DNA of 64,000 bases from the NCBI RefSeq assembly GCF_009663395.1, contig NZ_QKNW01000001.1:186001-250000 (forward strand), read 5' to 3'. This DNA comes from Halosegnis longus. GTDB taxonomy: Archaea > Halobacteriota > Halobacteria > Halobacteriales > Haloarculaceae. The notes beneath the pieces are model-generated. The model had not been told where the DNA came from. It saw nothing but the letters and a program-made list of their open reading frames with translations, and did no database searches. Position numbers and translations under genes: made by a program. Positions 24,197 through 33,782 of this stretch are shown here, in pieces (positions within the stretch are counted from its first letter, which is position 1; each line of letters opens with the position of its first letter).

Positions 24197-25545
24197 TCGA
24201 CCAGGTTGATGATGTTGCCGTTGCGCGTTACGTGGAGGTCACGTCCGAGCGTGTACCCCTTCTTGGCCGCGAGGTCCACGTACGGCGCGAAGCCTTTCAT
24301 GTCCTGGTGGGCCGGGATGACGTTCTGGGGTTCGAGCGCGTCGAGCATCTGGTAGTGGCCCTCCTCGCGGAGGTGGCCCGAGACGTGGATGTCGTCGTAG
24401 ATGCGGGCACCCTGCATGCCGAGCAGCTTCTCGGACTGGTAGCGCTGCCCCTCGTTGGTCGGCTCCGGGATGACGCGGGCAGAGAACAGCACCTTGTCAC
24501 CCTCGTCGAGCTGGTACGGCGTCTCGCCGCGACCCATCCGGGTGAGCATTGCACGCGGCTCGCCCTGGTGGCCCGTCACGATGGGGAGGAAGTTCTCCTT
24601 CCCCTCGTTCATGATTCGCTTGAACGTCCGGTCGACGGACTTGCGGTGGCCGTACATCCCCACGTCGTCGGGGAAGTCAACGAAGCCGAGCCGCTCTGCC
24701 GTGCCGGAGTACTTCTCCATCGAGCGGCCGAGCAGGACCGGCTGGCGGCCCATGTCCTTGGCGAACTCGACGAGCGAGGAGACGCGCGCGATGTGAGAGG
24801 AGAACGTGGTGGCGACGATACCGCCGTCGTAGTCCTCGATGGACCCCATCACGTCCTTCAGGTGACCGCGGGCGGTCGACTCGGAGGGCGTGCGGCCCTT
24901 GCGACCGGCGTTGGTACAGTCCTCGATATACGCGAGCACGCCGTTGCCCTCGCGGCCGATCTCTCGGAACCGGTCCATGTCGATCGGGTCGCCGATGACC
25001 GGCGTGTGGTCCATCCGCTTGTCCAGCCCGTAGACGACCGCGCCCTCGGGCGTGTGGACGACCGGATTGATCGCGTCGATGATGGAGTGGGTGACGTTGA
25101 CGAACTCCAGTTGGACGTTGCCGGAGTCACCGATTTCGAGCATCTCGCCCGCCTCCATCTTCTGGAGGTCGTTGTTGACGCCGAACTTCTGTTCGCCCTC
25201 GATCTGCTGTTTCACCAGTTCGATAGTGAACGGCGAGGCGACGATGGGTGCGTCGTACCGGTGTGCCAGCTTCGAGATGGCACCGATGTGGTCGAGGTGG
25301 CCGTGCGTCGGCACGATAGCCTGCACGTCACCCTCGAGGTCGCTCATGACGCGGTCGTCAGGAATCGCCCCCATGTCGATGAGGTCGAGGCTGTGCATTC
25401 GTTCCGTCTCTACGTTGTCGTGGATGAGGACCTTCGACAGGTTCAGCCCCATGTCGAAGATGACGATGTCGTCGCCAGCGCGGACGGCAGTCATCTGCCG
25501 ACCCACTTCCTCGTAGCCGCCGATTGTTGCAATATCGATTTCCAT
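24193..25545 (-). CDS. rnj: Ribonuclease J
   Basis: 450 residues from the ATG at 25545, fixed by a good ribosome-binding site. Metallo-beta-lactamase/beta-CASP nuclease: [14 protein letters not shown], the metal motif [11 protein letters not shown], and beta-CASP motifs with [20 protein letters not shown] and [11 protein letters not shown], ending in [10 protein letters not shown]. It acts as a 5'-to-3' exoribonuclease in RNA decay and maturation. Archaeal RNase J commonly lies before IdsA, as here, with a 4-bp overlap. A longer frame to 25722 exists but is arginine-rich and lacks support. Confidence 0.94.
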   Translation of the reverse strand: MEIDIATIGGYEEVGRQMTAVRAGDDIVIFDMGLNLSKVLIHDNVETERMHSLDLIDMGAIPDDRVMSDLEGDVQAIVPTHGHLDHIGAISKLAHRYDAPIVASPFTIELVKQQIEGEQKFGVNNDLQKMEAGEMLEIGDSGNVQLEFVNVTHSIIDAINPVVHTPEGAVVYGLDKRMDHTPVIGDPIDMDRFREIGREGNGVLAYIEDCTNAGRKGRTPSESTARGHLKDVMGSIEDYDGGIVATTFSSHIARVSSLVEFAKDMGRQPVLLGRSMEKYSGTAERLGFVDFPDDVGMYGHRKSVDRTFKRIMNEGKENFLPIVTGHQGEPRAMLTRMGRGETPYQLDEGDKVLFSARVIPEPTNEGQRYQSEKLLGMQGARIYDDIHVSGHLREEGHYQMLDALEPQNVIPAHQDMKGFAPYVDLAAKKGYTLGRDLHVTRNGNIINLVE

Positions 25546-25551
25546 AGATTT

Positions 25552-25557
25552 ACCTCC
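25552..25557 (-). promoter_or_regulatory. Shine-Dalgarno site of the RNase J gene
   Basis: GGAGGT on the minus strand, 6 nt before the ATG at 25545. It decides the start, and shows a leadered message in a region where most first genes seem leaderless. Confidence 0.8.
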
Positions 25558-25764
25558 GAGGGGCCGCCACGAGTGCGACCGGCGAGTACCCGCAACTGTC
25601 GTCCGATACGGCACGCGCGGGTGACAGTCGACCGGAACGGTGGCCCGAAAGCCAGCCGTCCACGACTGTCGAAGCCGGTCGCCCGCTTGGTCCGGGGCGA
25701 CCGCGTCTCGGTTACCTGTCACTCTCGTGGCCAGCCGTAAAAGTGTCGTGGGTCGTCGGTCGGG

Positions 25765-26556
25765 TCAGGCGACGACGCCGGCCGCAAGCAACCCGACGCC
25801 GAGCAGCGTCACGAGAACGCCGCCGACCAGTCGCCACCGCGCCGACGAGGACTGTGCGTCGATGAGGTCGGACTCAGAGCGGTTCGAGACGATGAATCGC
25901 TCGGCGTCGCGGTGACCGTCGTCCGCGCTCGCGACGATTTCGAAGTCGTTCGCGCCGAACGACTGGGCTCCGACGCGGGTCGCCGTCCCGAGCACGTACA
26001 CCTGTTCGCCCGCCTCGATGGTGTGTTGCGTGTAGCGTCGGTCCCCGACCTGCTGGCCGAAATCCAGCGCCTTGATGAACGCCTCACTCGGCCCGCCGGG
26101 CGTCGAGTCCATCGCGAGAAACTCCCGTATCGGGTCCGGCAGCGGCTCGTCGACGCCGATTTCCCGCTCCCACCGGCCGGCGGGGTCGAACTCCAGGGTC
26201 GCATCCTCCGGGCGCACGAGCACGCGGTCGGTTCCGTCGTCCAGATAAAACGCCGTCGCGTACGACCCCGATCCCTCCGTGCGCCACGAGGAGTGTTTCC
26301 CCGACTCTTCCCACTCCTCGATTTCCCACGAGGCCGCGACGACCTCGTCGTCGGTGAAGGGCGCGGGAAACAGTCCGTCGTCCGTCGCCTCGCTTTCGCC
26401 CACGACCTCGACCGGTCCCGGAGTGAGTTGGAGAAGCTCGGTCGTCTCGGTCGACTCGATGAGATTTCGCGTCGCGCGCGTCTGCCAGCCCGAGTAACAG
26501 AGGTAGCCACCGATACCAACGCCGAGGACGCCGAGAATCAGGAGGAGCGGATTCAC
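25765..26556 (-). CDS. GIDE-like (MUL1/MAPL-type) membrane protein
   Basis: 263 residues with a membrane helix at each end (~3-22 and ~240-262). The soluble middle shows the GIDE/BAM pattern of mitochondrial MUL1 and its prokaryotic homologs: GPVEVVGESE, APFTDDEVVAASWEIEEWEE, then SYATAFYLDDGTDRVLVRPEDATLEF and EAGEQVYVLGTATR. No RING finger follows, so there is no sign of ligase activity. It starts 62 bp after IPK on the same strand, between the kinases and RNase J. Expected to act on the membrane; function unknown in archaea. Confidence 0.72.
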   Translation of the reverse strand: MNPLLLILGVLGVGIGGYLCYSGWQTRATRNLIESTETTELLQLTPGPVEVVGESEATDDGLFPAPFTDDEVVAASWEIEEWEESGKHSSWRTEGSGSYATAFYLDDGTDRVLVRPEDATLEFDPAGRWEREIGVDEPLPDPIREFLAMDSTPGGPSEAFIKALDFGQQVGDRRYTQHTIEAGEQVYVLGTATRVGAQSFGANDFEIVASADDGHRDAERFIVSNRSESDLIDAQSSSARWRLVGGVLVTLLGVGLLAAGVVA

Positions 26557-26618
26557 CGCGGGTCACCGTCGTGCATACGCCGACTGCTCGTGGCACTCAG
26601 TTGAATCTTGACACTCGC

Positions 26619-27356
26619 CTAGCCGATGCGCGTCCCCGGCCGCTCGCCGGCGAGGAAGGGACCGACACCCGCGGCGTCGAAGATGTACGCCGGCGAGTCG
26701 AGCGCGAGCAGCTCCCGCACCTTCGCCGCCATCCCGCCGGTCACGTCCGTCGACTCGCTCCCGCCGAGGACGTGGGCCACGTCGTCGAACGCCTCGATGG
26801 TCGGAATGACGTTCTCCTCGTTGTCGAGGACGCCCGGTACGGCAGAACAGAGGCCGACACGCTCTGCCCCCAGTGATTCGGCCAGTGAGACGACCAGTTC
26901 ATCGCCCGAGAGGATGGTCACGCCCTCACCAGCGTGGGCGACCACGTCGCCGTGGAGCACGGGGACGAAGCCCGAATCGAGCATCGTCTCGACACTCGCG
27001 GTCGGGAGCGTGAGGTCGCCGTCGGTGTCGCGTGCGGCCACCGAGAGCGGGTGGACGGGGACGGCAGGCACGCCGGCGTCAGCGAGCGCCGCGACCACGG
27101 CGTCGTTGAGGGTTCGCATCGCGTTCGTGATATCGCGGGCCGCCTGCGCGTCGCGGCTCCCGTCGGTCCGGGAGATACCGTGTCGGCTAGCGTGGTGGTG
27201 GCCGAAGCTCCCGCCGCCGTGGACGACGACGAGCGGGTCGTCGAACGCAGCGATGTCGGCAGCGAGTCGCGCCAGTGACTCGGTCGCGACGGTCTCTGGT
27301 TCGTCCTTGTCGGTGACGACGCTCCCCCCGAGCTTGAGAATCGTCGGGCTACTCAC
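26619..27356 (-). CDS. Isopentenyl phosphate kinase
   Basis: 245 residues, amino-acid-kinase fold. It has ILKLGGSVVTDKD at the start, VVHGGGSFGHHHASRHG at about residue 45 with the histidine that marks isopentenyl phosphate kinases, and SGDELVVSLAESLGAERVGL and DVTGGMAAKVRELL further on. It phosphorylates isopentenyl phosphate to the diphosphate in the archaeal variant mevalonate pathway. The start lies inside the end of mevalonate kinase (8-bp overlap), an arrangement consistent with sequential steps made together. Confidence 0.95.
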   Translation of the reverse strand: MSSPTILKLGGSVVTDKDEPETVATESLARLAADIAAFDDPLVVVHGGGSFGHHHASRHGISRTDGSRDAQAARDITNAMRTLNDAVVAALADAGVPAVPVHPLSVAARDTDGDLTLPTASVETMLDSGFVPVLHGDVVAHAGEGVTILSGDELVVSLAESLGAERVGLCSAVPGVLDNEENVIPTIEAFDDVAHVLGGSESTDVTGGMAAKVRELLALDSPAYIFDAAGVGPFLAGERPGTRIG

Positions 27357-28332
27357 GGCGAACGCCCTCCGTGTCGAGTTCGGCGCGGAACGCCGTCTCG
27401 CAGGCCGTCGTGTACTCGAGGGCGGTCAGGGTTGCGTCGCTCTCGTCGAGCGCGACGACACAGCCGCCACCGCCGGCTCCCGTCAGCTTCGCCCCCATCG
27501 CCCCCGCGCCGCGGGCACCCCACACCATCGCGTCCAGCGACCGCGCCGAAACGCCGAGCGCGGAGAGCAACCCGTGGTTGAAGTCCATCAGTTCACCGAT
27601 CCGGGCGACGTCGTCGTCGCGGAGCGCGCGCTCGCCTTCTCGCACGAGGTCGCCGATCGACGCGACGGTGTCGGCGGCGAACTCGTACTGCTCGCGGAGG
27701 TCGCGCACGCCGGCGACGAGCTCGCCGGTGTTGCCGGCACCACCGTCGTAGCCGACGACGAACGGGAGGTCCGGCGGGTCCGGCAGTCGCTTGCAGTCGT
27801 CGCCCTCGACGCGGACGGCCCCGCCCATCGCCGAGCAGAAGGTGTCGGCCCGCGAGGCCTGCCCCTCCTGCACCTCGTGTTCGACGCGGTAGGCGCGGTC
27901 GGCAAGTTCGGTCGCCGAGAGTTCGACGCCGAGTTCACGCGTCGCGGCGTCGATGCCGGCGACGGCGACGGCGGCCGACGACCCGAGTCCCGCACCGAGC
28001 GGGATATCCGACTCGATAGTAACGGAGAAGCCGGCGTCGGGCGCGTCCGCGGCGTCGCGCGCCTGTGCGACCGCGCCGTCGACGTACCCCGTCGCGGCCG
28101 CCACGAGGTCGCCGGGGACGTTCACGTCGGCGTCGTCCGGGTCGTCGCCGTAGGTGACGGTGAACCCGTCCAGCGAGAGGTCCTCCGCCTCGACGCGGAT
28201 GCGGTCGTCGTCGCGTTCCTCGACGGTGACGCGCGCTCGCCGACCGACGGCACACGGCACCGCCGGCTCCCCGTAGACGACGGCGTGCTCCCCGAACAGA
28301 TACACCTTGCCGGGAGCACTCGATGTTGTCAT
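27349..28332 (-). CDS. mvk: Mevalonate kinase
   Basis: 327 residues from the ATG at 28332, GHMP kinase. Motif 1 is SAPGKVYLFGEHAVVYGEPA, motif 2 (P-loop) is IPLGAGLGSSAAVAVA near residue 105, and motif 3 is AKLTGAGGGGCVVAL close to the C terminus. It makes mevalonate 5-phosphate, feeding the decarboxylase and the IPK encoded next. An in-frame extension reaches 28854 but overlaps the real NUDIX-like gene on the other strand and is rejected. First gene of the mvk-ipk-GIDE-rnj-idsA-gltX run. Confidence 0.95.
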   Translation of the reverse strand: MTTSSAPGKVYLFGEHAVVYGEPAVPCAVGRRARVTVEERDDDRIRVEAEDLSLDGFTVTYGDDPDDADVNVPGDLVAAATGYVDGAVAQARDAADAPDAGFSVTIESDIPLGAGLGSSAAVAVAGIDAATRELGVELSATELADRAYRVEHEVQEGQASRADTFCSAMGGAVRVEGDDCKRLPDPPDLPFVVGYDGGAGNTGELVAGVRDLREQYEFAADTVASIGDLVREGERALRDDDVARIGELMDFNHGLLSALGVSARSLDAMVWGARGAGAMGAKLTGAGGGGCVVALDESDATLTALEYTTACETAFRAELDTEGVRRE

Positions 28333-28416
28333 ATCTCGTCGTGACTCCGCGCTCGGGTTAAGTGTGTTCGATACGCGCTGGAACAGGACTAAGCCGCCGC
28401 CGCCGTAACTGTCGCC

Positions 28417-28923
28417 GTGTCCGTCCTCGATGCCCGCCGCCATCTCGACCGCACCCTCTCGGAGCTGGCCGCCGAGTACGGGAATGTCGACGTGGTCGGT
28501 GAACGCCGCGAGGTCGAGCCAGACGTGTACGACCGCCTGCGTGAACGCGCGGCCGCCTTCGACGGGCCCGGGGGCGCAGGTGCGTGGGTTCGTGACCCCG
28601 ACGGTCGCGTTCTGCTGGTCGACACCGACGAGGGGTGGGCCGAGCCGGCAGCCACCTGCCGTCCCGGACAGGAGTACGTCGAGTGTGCAGAGACCGCGGT
28701 CCGCGAGTACGGACTGAACGTCTCGCTCACCGGCTTGTCCCACATCCACGTCCGGTATCTCAGCGACTGGACCGACCGCGACCCGCTGCCGCAGCCGTTC
28801 GCCGTCTTCTCGGCGCGAGCGACGGGGACGCCGACAGACGGGGCAGCGTGGCACGCGACGCTTCCCGATGACCTGCTGTACGCGTATCTGCAGGAGCTAC
28901 CGCTGTCGGGCGCGAGAAAGTAG
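28417..28923 (+). CDS. NUDIX-like protein with degenerate box
   Basis: 168 residues from a GTG start. The N-terminal helix (DARRHLDRTLSELAAEYG) is followed by a NUDIX-fold strand pair, GAGAWVRDPDGRVLLVDTDEGWAEP, and a shortened box: RPGQEYVECAETAVREYGLNV, missing the usual REUxEExGU spacing because three or four residues between the two glutamate positions are gone. Metal-dependent hydrolysis may therefore be weak or absent. It is inserted on the plus strand between S2 and mevalonate kinase, which are both minus-strand. Substrate unknown. Confidence 0.72.
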   Translation: MSVLDARRHLDRTLSELAAEYGNVDVVGERREVEPDVYDRLRERAAAFDGPGGAGAWVRDPDGRVLLVDTDEGWAEPAATCRPGQEYVECAETAVREYGLNVSLTGLSHIHVRYLSDWTDRDPLPQPFAVFSARATGTPTDGAAWHATLPDDLLYAYLQELPLSGARK

Positions 28924-28933
28924 AAACGCGGCC

Positions 28934-29689
28934 TTACAGTTCGGTCTCGAAGTCTTCGAGCGCGTACGTCGGCTCCGCGCCGCGCTTGTCGAGCGTCTCG
29001 TTGGCGAGCAGCCAGTAGACGACCGACAGCGCCTTTCGACCCTTGTTGTTCGTCGGGACGACGAGGTCGACGTTCGAGGTCGTGTTGTTGGAGTCGCACA
29101 TCGCGATGACCGGGATACCGACGGTGATTGCCTCCTTCACTGCCTGGGCGTCACCGATGGGGTCGGTCACCACGACCACGTCCGGCTCGATGTAGCCGTC
29201 GTAGTCGGGGTTGGTCAGGGTGCCGGGGATGAAGCGGCCGGTGCGGGCGCGTGCGCCCACGGCCTCGGCGAACTTCTCGGCCGGGAAGCGACCGTACTGG
29301 CGCGAGGAGGCGACCAGAATCTGCTCCGGCTCGTAGTTCGAGAGGAACGACGCCGCGGTGCGGATGCGGCTGTCGGTCTGGGACACGTCGAGCACGTACA
29401 GCCCGTCCGTGCGGACCCGGTGGATGAACCGCTCCATCGACTTGGTCTTCTGCTGGGTCCCGATGTGGGCACCAGCAGCCAGGTAATCCTCGACGGGGAT
29501 GAGGAGGTCTGCCTCGTCGTCCGGCATGACGTCCTCGTCCAGCATCGGTGTCTCGTCGCTCGATTCGTCTGTGTCATCAGTCTCGGCGACCGGCTCCGGG
29601 TCCTCGGACGGAACGGCACCGGTCTCGCCGGTGGGCTCCTCCTCGACCTCGGATTCGGCCGCTTCGAGACCTTCGTCGTTGTCGCTCAT
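28934..29689 (-). CDS. rps2: 30S ribosomal protein S2
   Basis: 251 residues. The core begins at about 65 with [34 protein letters not shown] and includes [39 protein letters not shown] and [18 protein letters not shown], a typical archaeal S2/uS2. The first ~60 residues are an acidic low-complexity extension, common in halophilic S2. It overlaps the enolase stop by four bases (ATGA) and ends the large ribosomal/polymerase cluster. Confidence 0.96.
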   Translation of the reverse strand: MSDNDEGLEAAESEVEEEPTGETGAVPSEDPEPVAETDDTDESSDETPMLDEDVMPDDEADLLIPVEDYLAAGAHIGTQQKTKSMERFIHRVRTDGLYVLDVSQTDSRIRTAASFLSNYEPEQILVASSRQYGRFPAEKFAEAVGARARTGRFIPGTLTNPDYDGYIEPDVVVVTDPIGDAQAVKEAITVGIPVIAMCDSNNTTSNVDLVVPTNNKGRKALSVVYWLLANETLDKRGAEPTYALEDFETEL

Positions 29690-30882
29690 GCGTTTGCCTC
29701 GATTCGGATTAGTTCGTTCAGCTTGGCGGTTCGCTCACCGCCGACCGCGCCCGTCTTGATGAACGGGGCGTCGGTCGCGACGGCGAGGTGTGCAATCGTC
29801 GTGTCCTCCGTCTCTCCGCTCCGGTGGGAGACGACGGCGTCGTAGCCGTTCTCACGGGCGAGTTCGATCGCGTCGAACGCGTCCGAGAGCGTGCCAATCT
29901 GGTTCGGCTTGACGAGAATCGAGTTTGCCGCACCGGCCTCGATACCCGCCGCGAGCCGCTCCGTGTTGGTGACGAACAGGTCATCACCACAGACCAGCGT
30001 CTCGTCGGAGACGCGGTCGGTCAGTTCGGCAAAGCCCTCGTAGTCGTCTTCGTCCAGCGGGTCCTCGATGTACGCGAGGTCGTAGTCGCTCGCCAGTCCG
30101 GCGATGTGCTCGATCTGTTCGTCTGGCGTGCGCGTCGTGTCCGCGTAGACGTACTGCTCGCCGTCGAACAGTTCGCTCGCGGCCACGTCGAGCCCCATGC
30201 GAATCTCGAAGCCGACCTCGTCCTCGACGGACTCGATGGCGGCCGAGACGATGGCGAACGCCTCCTCGTCGGTGATCGACGGGGCCCACGCCCCCTCGTC
30301 CCCCTTCGCTGCGGGGATGTCACGCTCGGCGAGCAGGTCGGCGACCGCCTCGTGGACGGCCGCGTTCGCGAACACCGCATCCGTCACGCTGGGTGCGCCG
30401 ACGGGTGCGGCGAGGAATTCCTGGATGTCCGTCGCGTCGGCGGCGTGTTCACCGCCACCGACGACGTTCCCGAGCGGCGTCGGGAAGCCGTCGCCGCGGA
30501 ACGCACCACCGAGGTGCTGGTACAGCGGCGCGCCGAGCATGTCGGCCCCCGCCTTCGCTGCGGCCATCGAGACGGCGACGGCGACGTTGGCTCCGATGCC
30601 GGAGAAGTCGTCCGTGCCGTCCGCGCCGTGGAGCGTCCGGTCGACCGTCCGCTGGTCGCCGGCGTACACCTGTCCCTCGATACGCGGGACGGCGCGCTCG
30701 CGAGCGTTCGCGATTGCCTCCTCGGCCGGGAGTTCGACGGCCTCGTACTCGCCGGTCGAGGCTCCGGACGGAGCCGCCGCGCGACCGAAGCCGCCGGACT
30801 CGGTCCGGACCTCGGCTTCGACCGTCGGATTCCCCCGCGAGTCGAGTATCTCTCGCAGCCGCACCTCGGTGATGAGCGTCAC
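29686..30882 (-). CDS. eno: Enolase
   Basis: 398 residues from a GTG that overlaps the rpoK stop (GTGA). Catalytic and metal motifs are complete: [17 protein letters not shown] at the N terminus, the GASTGEYEA loop, [31 protein letters not shown] and [12 protein letters not shown], ending with [18 protein letters not shown]. Interconverts 2-phosphoglycerate and phosphoenolpyruvate. Its position between RpoK and S2 is conserved across archaea. Confidence 0.97.
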   Translation of the reverse strand: MTLITEVRLREILDSRGNPTVEAEVRTESGGFGRAAAPSGASTGEYEAVELPAEEAIANARERAVPRIEGQVYAGDQRTVDRTLHGADGTDDFSGIGANVAVAVSMAAAKAGADMLGAPLYQHLGGAFRGDGFPTPLGNVVGGGEHAADATDIQEFLAAPVGAPSVTDAVFANAAVHEAVADLLAERDIPAAKGDEGAWAPSITDEEAFAIVSAAIESVEDEVGFEIRMGLDVAASELFDGEQYVYADTTRTPDEQIEHIAGLASDYDLAYIEDPLDEDDYEGFAELTDRVSDETLVCGDDLFVTNTERLAAGIEAGAANSILVKPNQIGTLSDAFDAIELARENGYDAVVSHRSGETEDTTIAHLAVATDAPFIKTGAVGGERTAKLNELIRIEANA

Positions 30883-31055
30883 GTCTCGTCACCTCGCCGC
30901 ACGGTGAACGGAAGCACACCGGCGTCGTACTCCTCGGCCGCGATGAGGATCGGCTCGGTCTGGTTCGTGTCCACGAGCACGGGCGCACCGTAGCTCACCT
31001 GCAGGGCGCGTGCCCCGAGGAGTCGGGCCTTCTCGTATCGGTTGTCGGTTTTCAT
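30879..31055 (-). CDS. rpoK: DNA-directed RNA polymerase subunit K (Rpb6)
   Basis: 58 residues, read directly from the minus strand between RpoN and enolase. It begins [19 protein letters not shown] and continues [10 protein letters not shown], then [12 protein letters not shown] and VLPFTVRR, the archaeal Rpb6 core. It helps hold the largest polymerase subunit. It overlaps RpoN upstream (ATGA) and enolase downstream (GTGA), so translation of the three is coupled. Slightly acidic N-terminal extensions known in some archaea are absent. Confidence 0.95.
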   Translation of the reverse strand: MKTDNRYEKARLLGARALQVSYGAPVLVDTNQTEPILIAAEEYDAGVLPFTVRRGDET

Positions 31056-31246
31056 TGGTATGGAGCAACGATGTCGACGAGGTCTTTGTGCGAGACGAGC
31101 ATGCGTCGACAGCAGGCGCGGTCCACGCCGAGCTCGTCGAGCACCTGTTTGGGGTTCTCGTCGCCCTCGCGGGAGCGCTCTTTGAACTCCTCCCAGTGCT
31201 CACCGACGACCTTGCCGCACGTGAAACACCGAACTGGAACCATCAT
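31052..31246 (-). CDS. rpoN: DNA-directed RNA polymerase subunit N (Rpb10)
   Basis: 64 residues from the ATG at 31246 (a second ATG follows at once). The zinc-bundle signature is clear: [19 protein letters not shown] and, near residue 44, [21 protein letters not shown], giving the four cysteines CxxC and CC. It stabilises the D-L-N-P assembly platform of the polymerase. It starts 11 bp after S9 in the archaeal L18e-L13-S9-RpoN-RpoK order. Confidence 0.97.
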   Translation of the reverse strand: MMVPVRCFTCGKVVGEHWEEFKERSREGDENPKQVLDELGVDRACCRRMLVSHKDLVDIVAPYQ

Positions 31247-31257
31247 GTGTGAATCAC

Positions 31258-31656
31258 CTAGCGGTAGGACTTCTGGTAGCGAGCCCGCGCACCGGGACCG
31301 CCCCACTTCTTCGATTCGGACTGCCGCACGTCGTTGACCAGCAGCGAGCGGTCGAACGAGAGGTACGCGTCGCGAAGTTCGGCGTCGTTGTTGTGCTGGA
31401 CCAGCCCGCGCGCGATGGCTGTCCGGGCGGCGTCTGCCTGCCCGGCGAAGCCGCCGCCGCTGATTTCGACGTCGATGTCGATATCCTCACGGAGGTCGGC
31501 CTCCGCGATGCGGAACGGTTCGAGCATCTTCAGCCGGGACTGCTCCGGTTCGACCAACTCGACCGGCTGGCTGTTGATGCGCACCTTACCAGTGCCGTCG
31601 CTGACGGTCGCCCGTGCGACGGCGGTCTTCTTCTTGCCGGATGTGTTCGTTACCAT
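31258..31656 (-). CDS. rps9: 30S ribosomal protein S9
   Basis: 132 residues, uS9. [24 protein letters not shown] opens it, [21 protein letters not shown] is the central helix, and [18 protein letters not shown] is the basic tail reaching the P site. The start overlaps the L13 stop by 7 bp. Normal archaeal length. Confidence 0.97.
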   Translation of the reverse strand: MVTNTSGKKKTAVARATVSDGTGKVRINSQPVELVEPEQSRLKMLEPFRIAEADLREDIDIDVEISGGGFAGQADAARTAIARGLVQHNNDAELRDAYLSFDRSLLVNDVRQSESKKWGGPGARARYQKSYR

Positions 31657-32087
31657 GTGACGTTTGCACCAAGTTCCTCGGACACCTCGGCGAGCGAGGT
31701 GAATTTGATGTTCGACAGTCGGTCGAGCGACGTGCCCTCGAGCACCTCACCCTCCTCGTCGTGCGGATTCCCGACGTAGACGCGGACGTTCTCGAACGCC
31801 TCGCGGCCGTTCGTCGTCTTGTACGGGAGCATGCCGCGCACGGCTCGCTTGAAGATGCGGTCCGGGCGCTTCGGGTAGTAGGGGCCGCTGTCGGAGCCGA
31901 CCTCCGCGCGCGTGCGGTACACGTCCATCGTGGCCTCTTCGTTCCCCGTGATGACGGCGCGTTCGGCGTTGACGATAGCCACGCGGTCACCGTCGAGGGC
32001 CTGCTGTGCGACGTTGGACGCGACGCGACCGACGATGCAGTCGCGGGCGTCGACGACGAGATCTGCGTCGAACTCTGCTGTGTTCAT
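31650..32087 (-). CDS. rpl13: 50S ribosomal protein L13
   Basis: 145 residues, uL13: [23 protein letters not shown] at the N terminus, [17 protein letters not shown], and [41 protein letters not shown] spread over the middle. Early-assembling 50S protein. ATG overlaps the L18e stop by four bases, and the S9 start overlaps its own end. Confidence 0.97.
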   Translation of the reverse strand: MNTAEFDADLVVDARDCIVGRVASNVAQQALDGDRVAIVNAERAVITGNEEATMDVYRTRAEVGSDSGPYYPKRPDRIFKRAVRGMLPYKTTNGREAFENVRVYVGNPHDEEGEVLEGTSLDRLSNIKFTSLAEVSEELGANVTW

Positions 32088-32434
32088 CGAATCACCCGAA
32101 CGTCGTTGCCGTCTGGGTTGTTCTCGAGCGCTTCCTCAAGTGTCTGGGTCTCACCAGCGGCCTCGATCTTCGTCTCGGCGGAGCCGGAGAAGTCGACGGC
32201 GGCGACGGTGACGTCCTTGCGGAGCGCACCGGAGCCGAGCACCTTGCCCGGCACGAGTACCGTCTCGTCCTCGCGGGCGTACCGCTCGATACGACCGAGG
32301 TTGACCTCCGCGTGGGTGCGCCGGGGCTTTTCCAGCCGCTCGGCGAGGTCTGCCCACACGTCTCCACCGCCGTTGCGGGCGGTCGATTTGAGGTCGGCGA
32401 TGAGACTATCAAGTCTCGGATTTGTCTTACTCAT
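32084..32434 (-). CDS. rpl18e: 50S ribosomal protein L18e
   Basis: 116 residues, eL18-type: [48 protein letters not shown], then [32 protein letters not shown] in the L15-like domain. It lies 33 bp after the tRNA-Leu gene and begins the L18e-L13-S9 run, coupled to L13 by ATGA. Confidence 0.96.
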   Translation of the reverse strand: MSKTNPRLDSLIADLKSTARNGGGDVWADLAERLEKPRRTHAEVNLGRIERYAREDETVLVPGKVLGSGALRKDVTVAAVDFSGSAETKIEAAGETQTLEEALENNPDGNDVRVIR

Positions 32435-32467
32435 TCGGTATCACTCTCCATCTGGTAGGAAAATGGA

Positions 32468-32552
32468 TGCAGGGAGCAGGATTCGAACCTGCGAACGTCT
32501 ACACGACAGCGCCCTGAACGCTGCGCCTTTGGCCTGACTTGGCTATCCCTGC
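32468..32552 (-). tRNA. tRNA-Leu (anticodon CAG)
   Basis: 85 nt on the minus strand. The acceptor strand GCAGGGA pairs with TCCCTGC, the anticodon stem CAGCG/CGCTG encloses loop TTCAGGG giving anticodon CAG, the long variable arm is of type II, and the T-arm carries GGTTCGAATCC. The discriminator base is A, and CCA is not encoded. No intron. It lies inside the ribosomal cluster between RpoD and L18e, a conserved archaeal position. Confidence 0.96.
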
Positions 32553-32653
32553 AGGCAGACGACCGTACCACACGCCCGTACGTAACCCCTTCGGTGTCGC
32601 CGCCGCTGACAGAGCCAGCGGACGCGACCGAAGTGTGGGCGTGTGTGGTCATC

Positions 32654-33400
32654 TTACAGTTGGACTGCGGATTCCAGTTCGTCCGCGCGAGCGCGGAGTG
32701 TGCCGACGGCCTCGGTCACGAGCTCGTCGACGCTCATCGACCCGTCCGTCTCCACCTCGAAGACGAACGCGTTCGGCACGTCGTGGACCTCGATCTCCTT
32801 GCCGTCGTAGCGGTTCGTCAGGTCGTTGTCGAACGCCTCGGCGGGGATGAGTTCACCATCCTCCTCGATGACGCCGCGCACGACCTGCGGCTCTTCGTCC
32901 TCGAACTCGCCGCGGTCGCCGACGACCTCCACGCGCTGGAGATGTCGGTAACCGACGGCCACGCCGCCCTGGTGTTTGGCGTGGGACTTTCCGGTGTCGA
33001 GGACGGCGTCGGCTTCGACTTCGAGCCGCTGGTCCTCCTTCAGTTCGATAATGGGGATGCCGTCGGTGGCAGGCTCGACGAGTCCGTCGCTCGACACGAG
33101 GTCGCCCGAGTAGGCCGTGTCCGGCCCCTCGACGTCGATGGCGAGCGTGACGACATCGTCCTCGTCGAACTCGCTCGGGGGCGTGGTCAGCGGGACCATC
33201 CCGAGTCGGTGGGCGATCTGCTCGTCGAACATCACCGACGAGTTCTCGACGACCCGCACTTCGTCGATCGAGAGCGTCGGCACGTCGGCCACCATCGCAC
33301 GGCGGATACCGTTGGCGAACGCCGGTTCGATATTGCGCACGAGGAACCGCGCCTCGGTGTCGCCCCGCTCGATGAACTCTACGGCGTACTCCTCGCTCAT
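32654..33400 (-). CDS. rpoD: DNA-directed RNA polymerase subunit D (Rpb3)
   Basis: 248 residues, archaeal Rpb3/alpha-like. [38 protein letters not shown] in the first 50 residues, GMVPLTTPP and the dimerisation domain are evident; [10 protein letters not shown]-like and [20 protein letters not shown] segments follow. The ferredoxin-like Fe-S cluster domain of some archaeal RpoD is not seen, as is usual in haloarchaea. Starts 1 bp after the S11 stop. Confidence 0.97.
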   Translation of the reverse strand: MSEEYAVEFIERGDTEARFLVRNIEPAFANGIRRAMVADVPTLSIDEVRVVENSSVMFDEQIAHRLGMVPLTTPPSEFDEDDVVTLAIDVEGPDTAYSGDLVSSDGLVEPATDGIPIIELKEDQRLEVEADAVLDTGKSHAKHQGGVAVGYRHLQRVEVVGDRGEFEDEEPQVVRGVIEEDGELIPAEAFDNDLTNRYDGKEIEVHDVPNAFVFEVETDGSMSVDELVTEAVGTLRARADELESAVQL

Positions 33401-33401
33401 C

Positions 33402-33782
33402 TCAGAACCCTGCGTTCTTCGGTGCGCGCGTTCCGTCGTGCGGAATCGGAGTTACGTCCTCGATGCGACCGATTTCGAGCCCTGCGCGTGCGAGCGCACG
33501 AATCGTCGCCTGCGCGCCGGGGCCCGGAGACTTGTTGAGGTTCCCACCGGGGCCGCGCACGCGGACGTGCAGTCCGGTGATGCCGGCCTCCTGGATGTCG
33601 TCGGCGACCGCCTCGGCCATCTGCATGGCCGCGTACGGCGACGCCTCGTCGCGGTTTTGTTTCACGACCGTCCCACCGGATGATTTCACGATGGTCTCCG
33701 CGCCGGTCACGTCCGTTACTGTGATGATCGTGTTGTTGAACGAGGCGTACACGTGTGCGACGCCCCATTTCTCGTCACTCAT
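33402..33782 (-). CDS. rps11: 30S ribosomal protein S11
   Basis: 126 residues, uS11: [77 protein letters not shown] and the conserved end with [13 protein letters not shown]. It lines the mRNA path on the platform. ATG overlaps the S4 stop by four bases. Confidence 0.98.
   Translation of the reverse strand: MSDEKWGVAHVYASFNNTIITVTDVTGAETIVKSSGGTVVKQNRDEASPYAAMQMAEAVADDIQEAGITGLHVRVRGPGGNLNKSPGPGAQATIRALARAGLEIGRIEDVTPIPHDGTRAPKNAGF

Noticed and set aside
25546-25722. N-terminal extension of RNase J
   Set aside because: Arginine-rich, non-acidic sequence with no family match, and a strong ribosome-binding site favours the ATG at 25545.
28333-28854. N-terminal extension of mevalonate kinase
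   Set aside because: It overlaps the real NUDIX-like gene on the other strand and lacks kinase similarity; the GHMP start motif begins at 28332.
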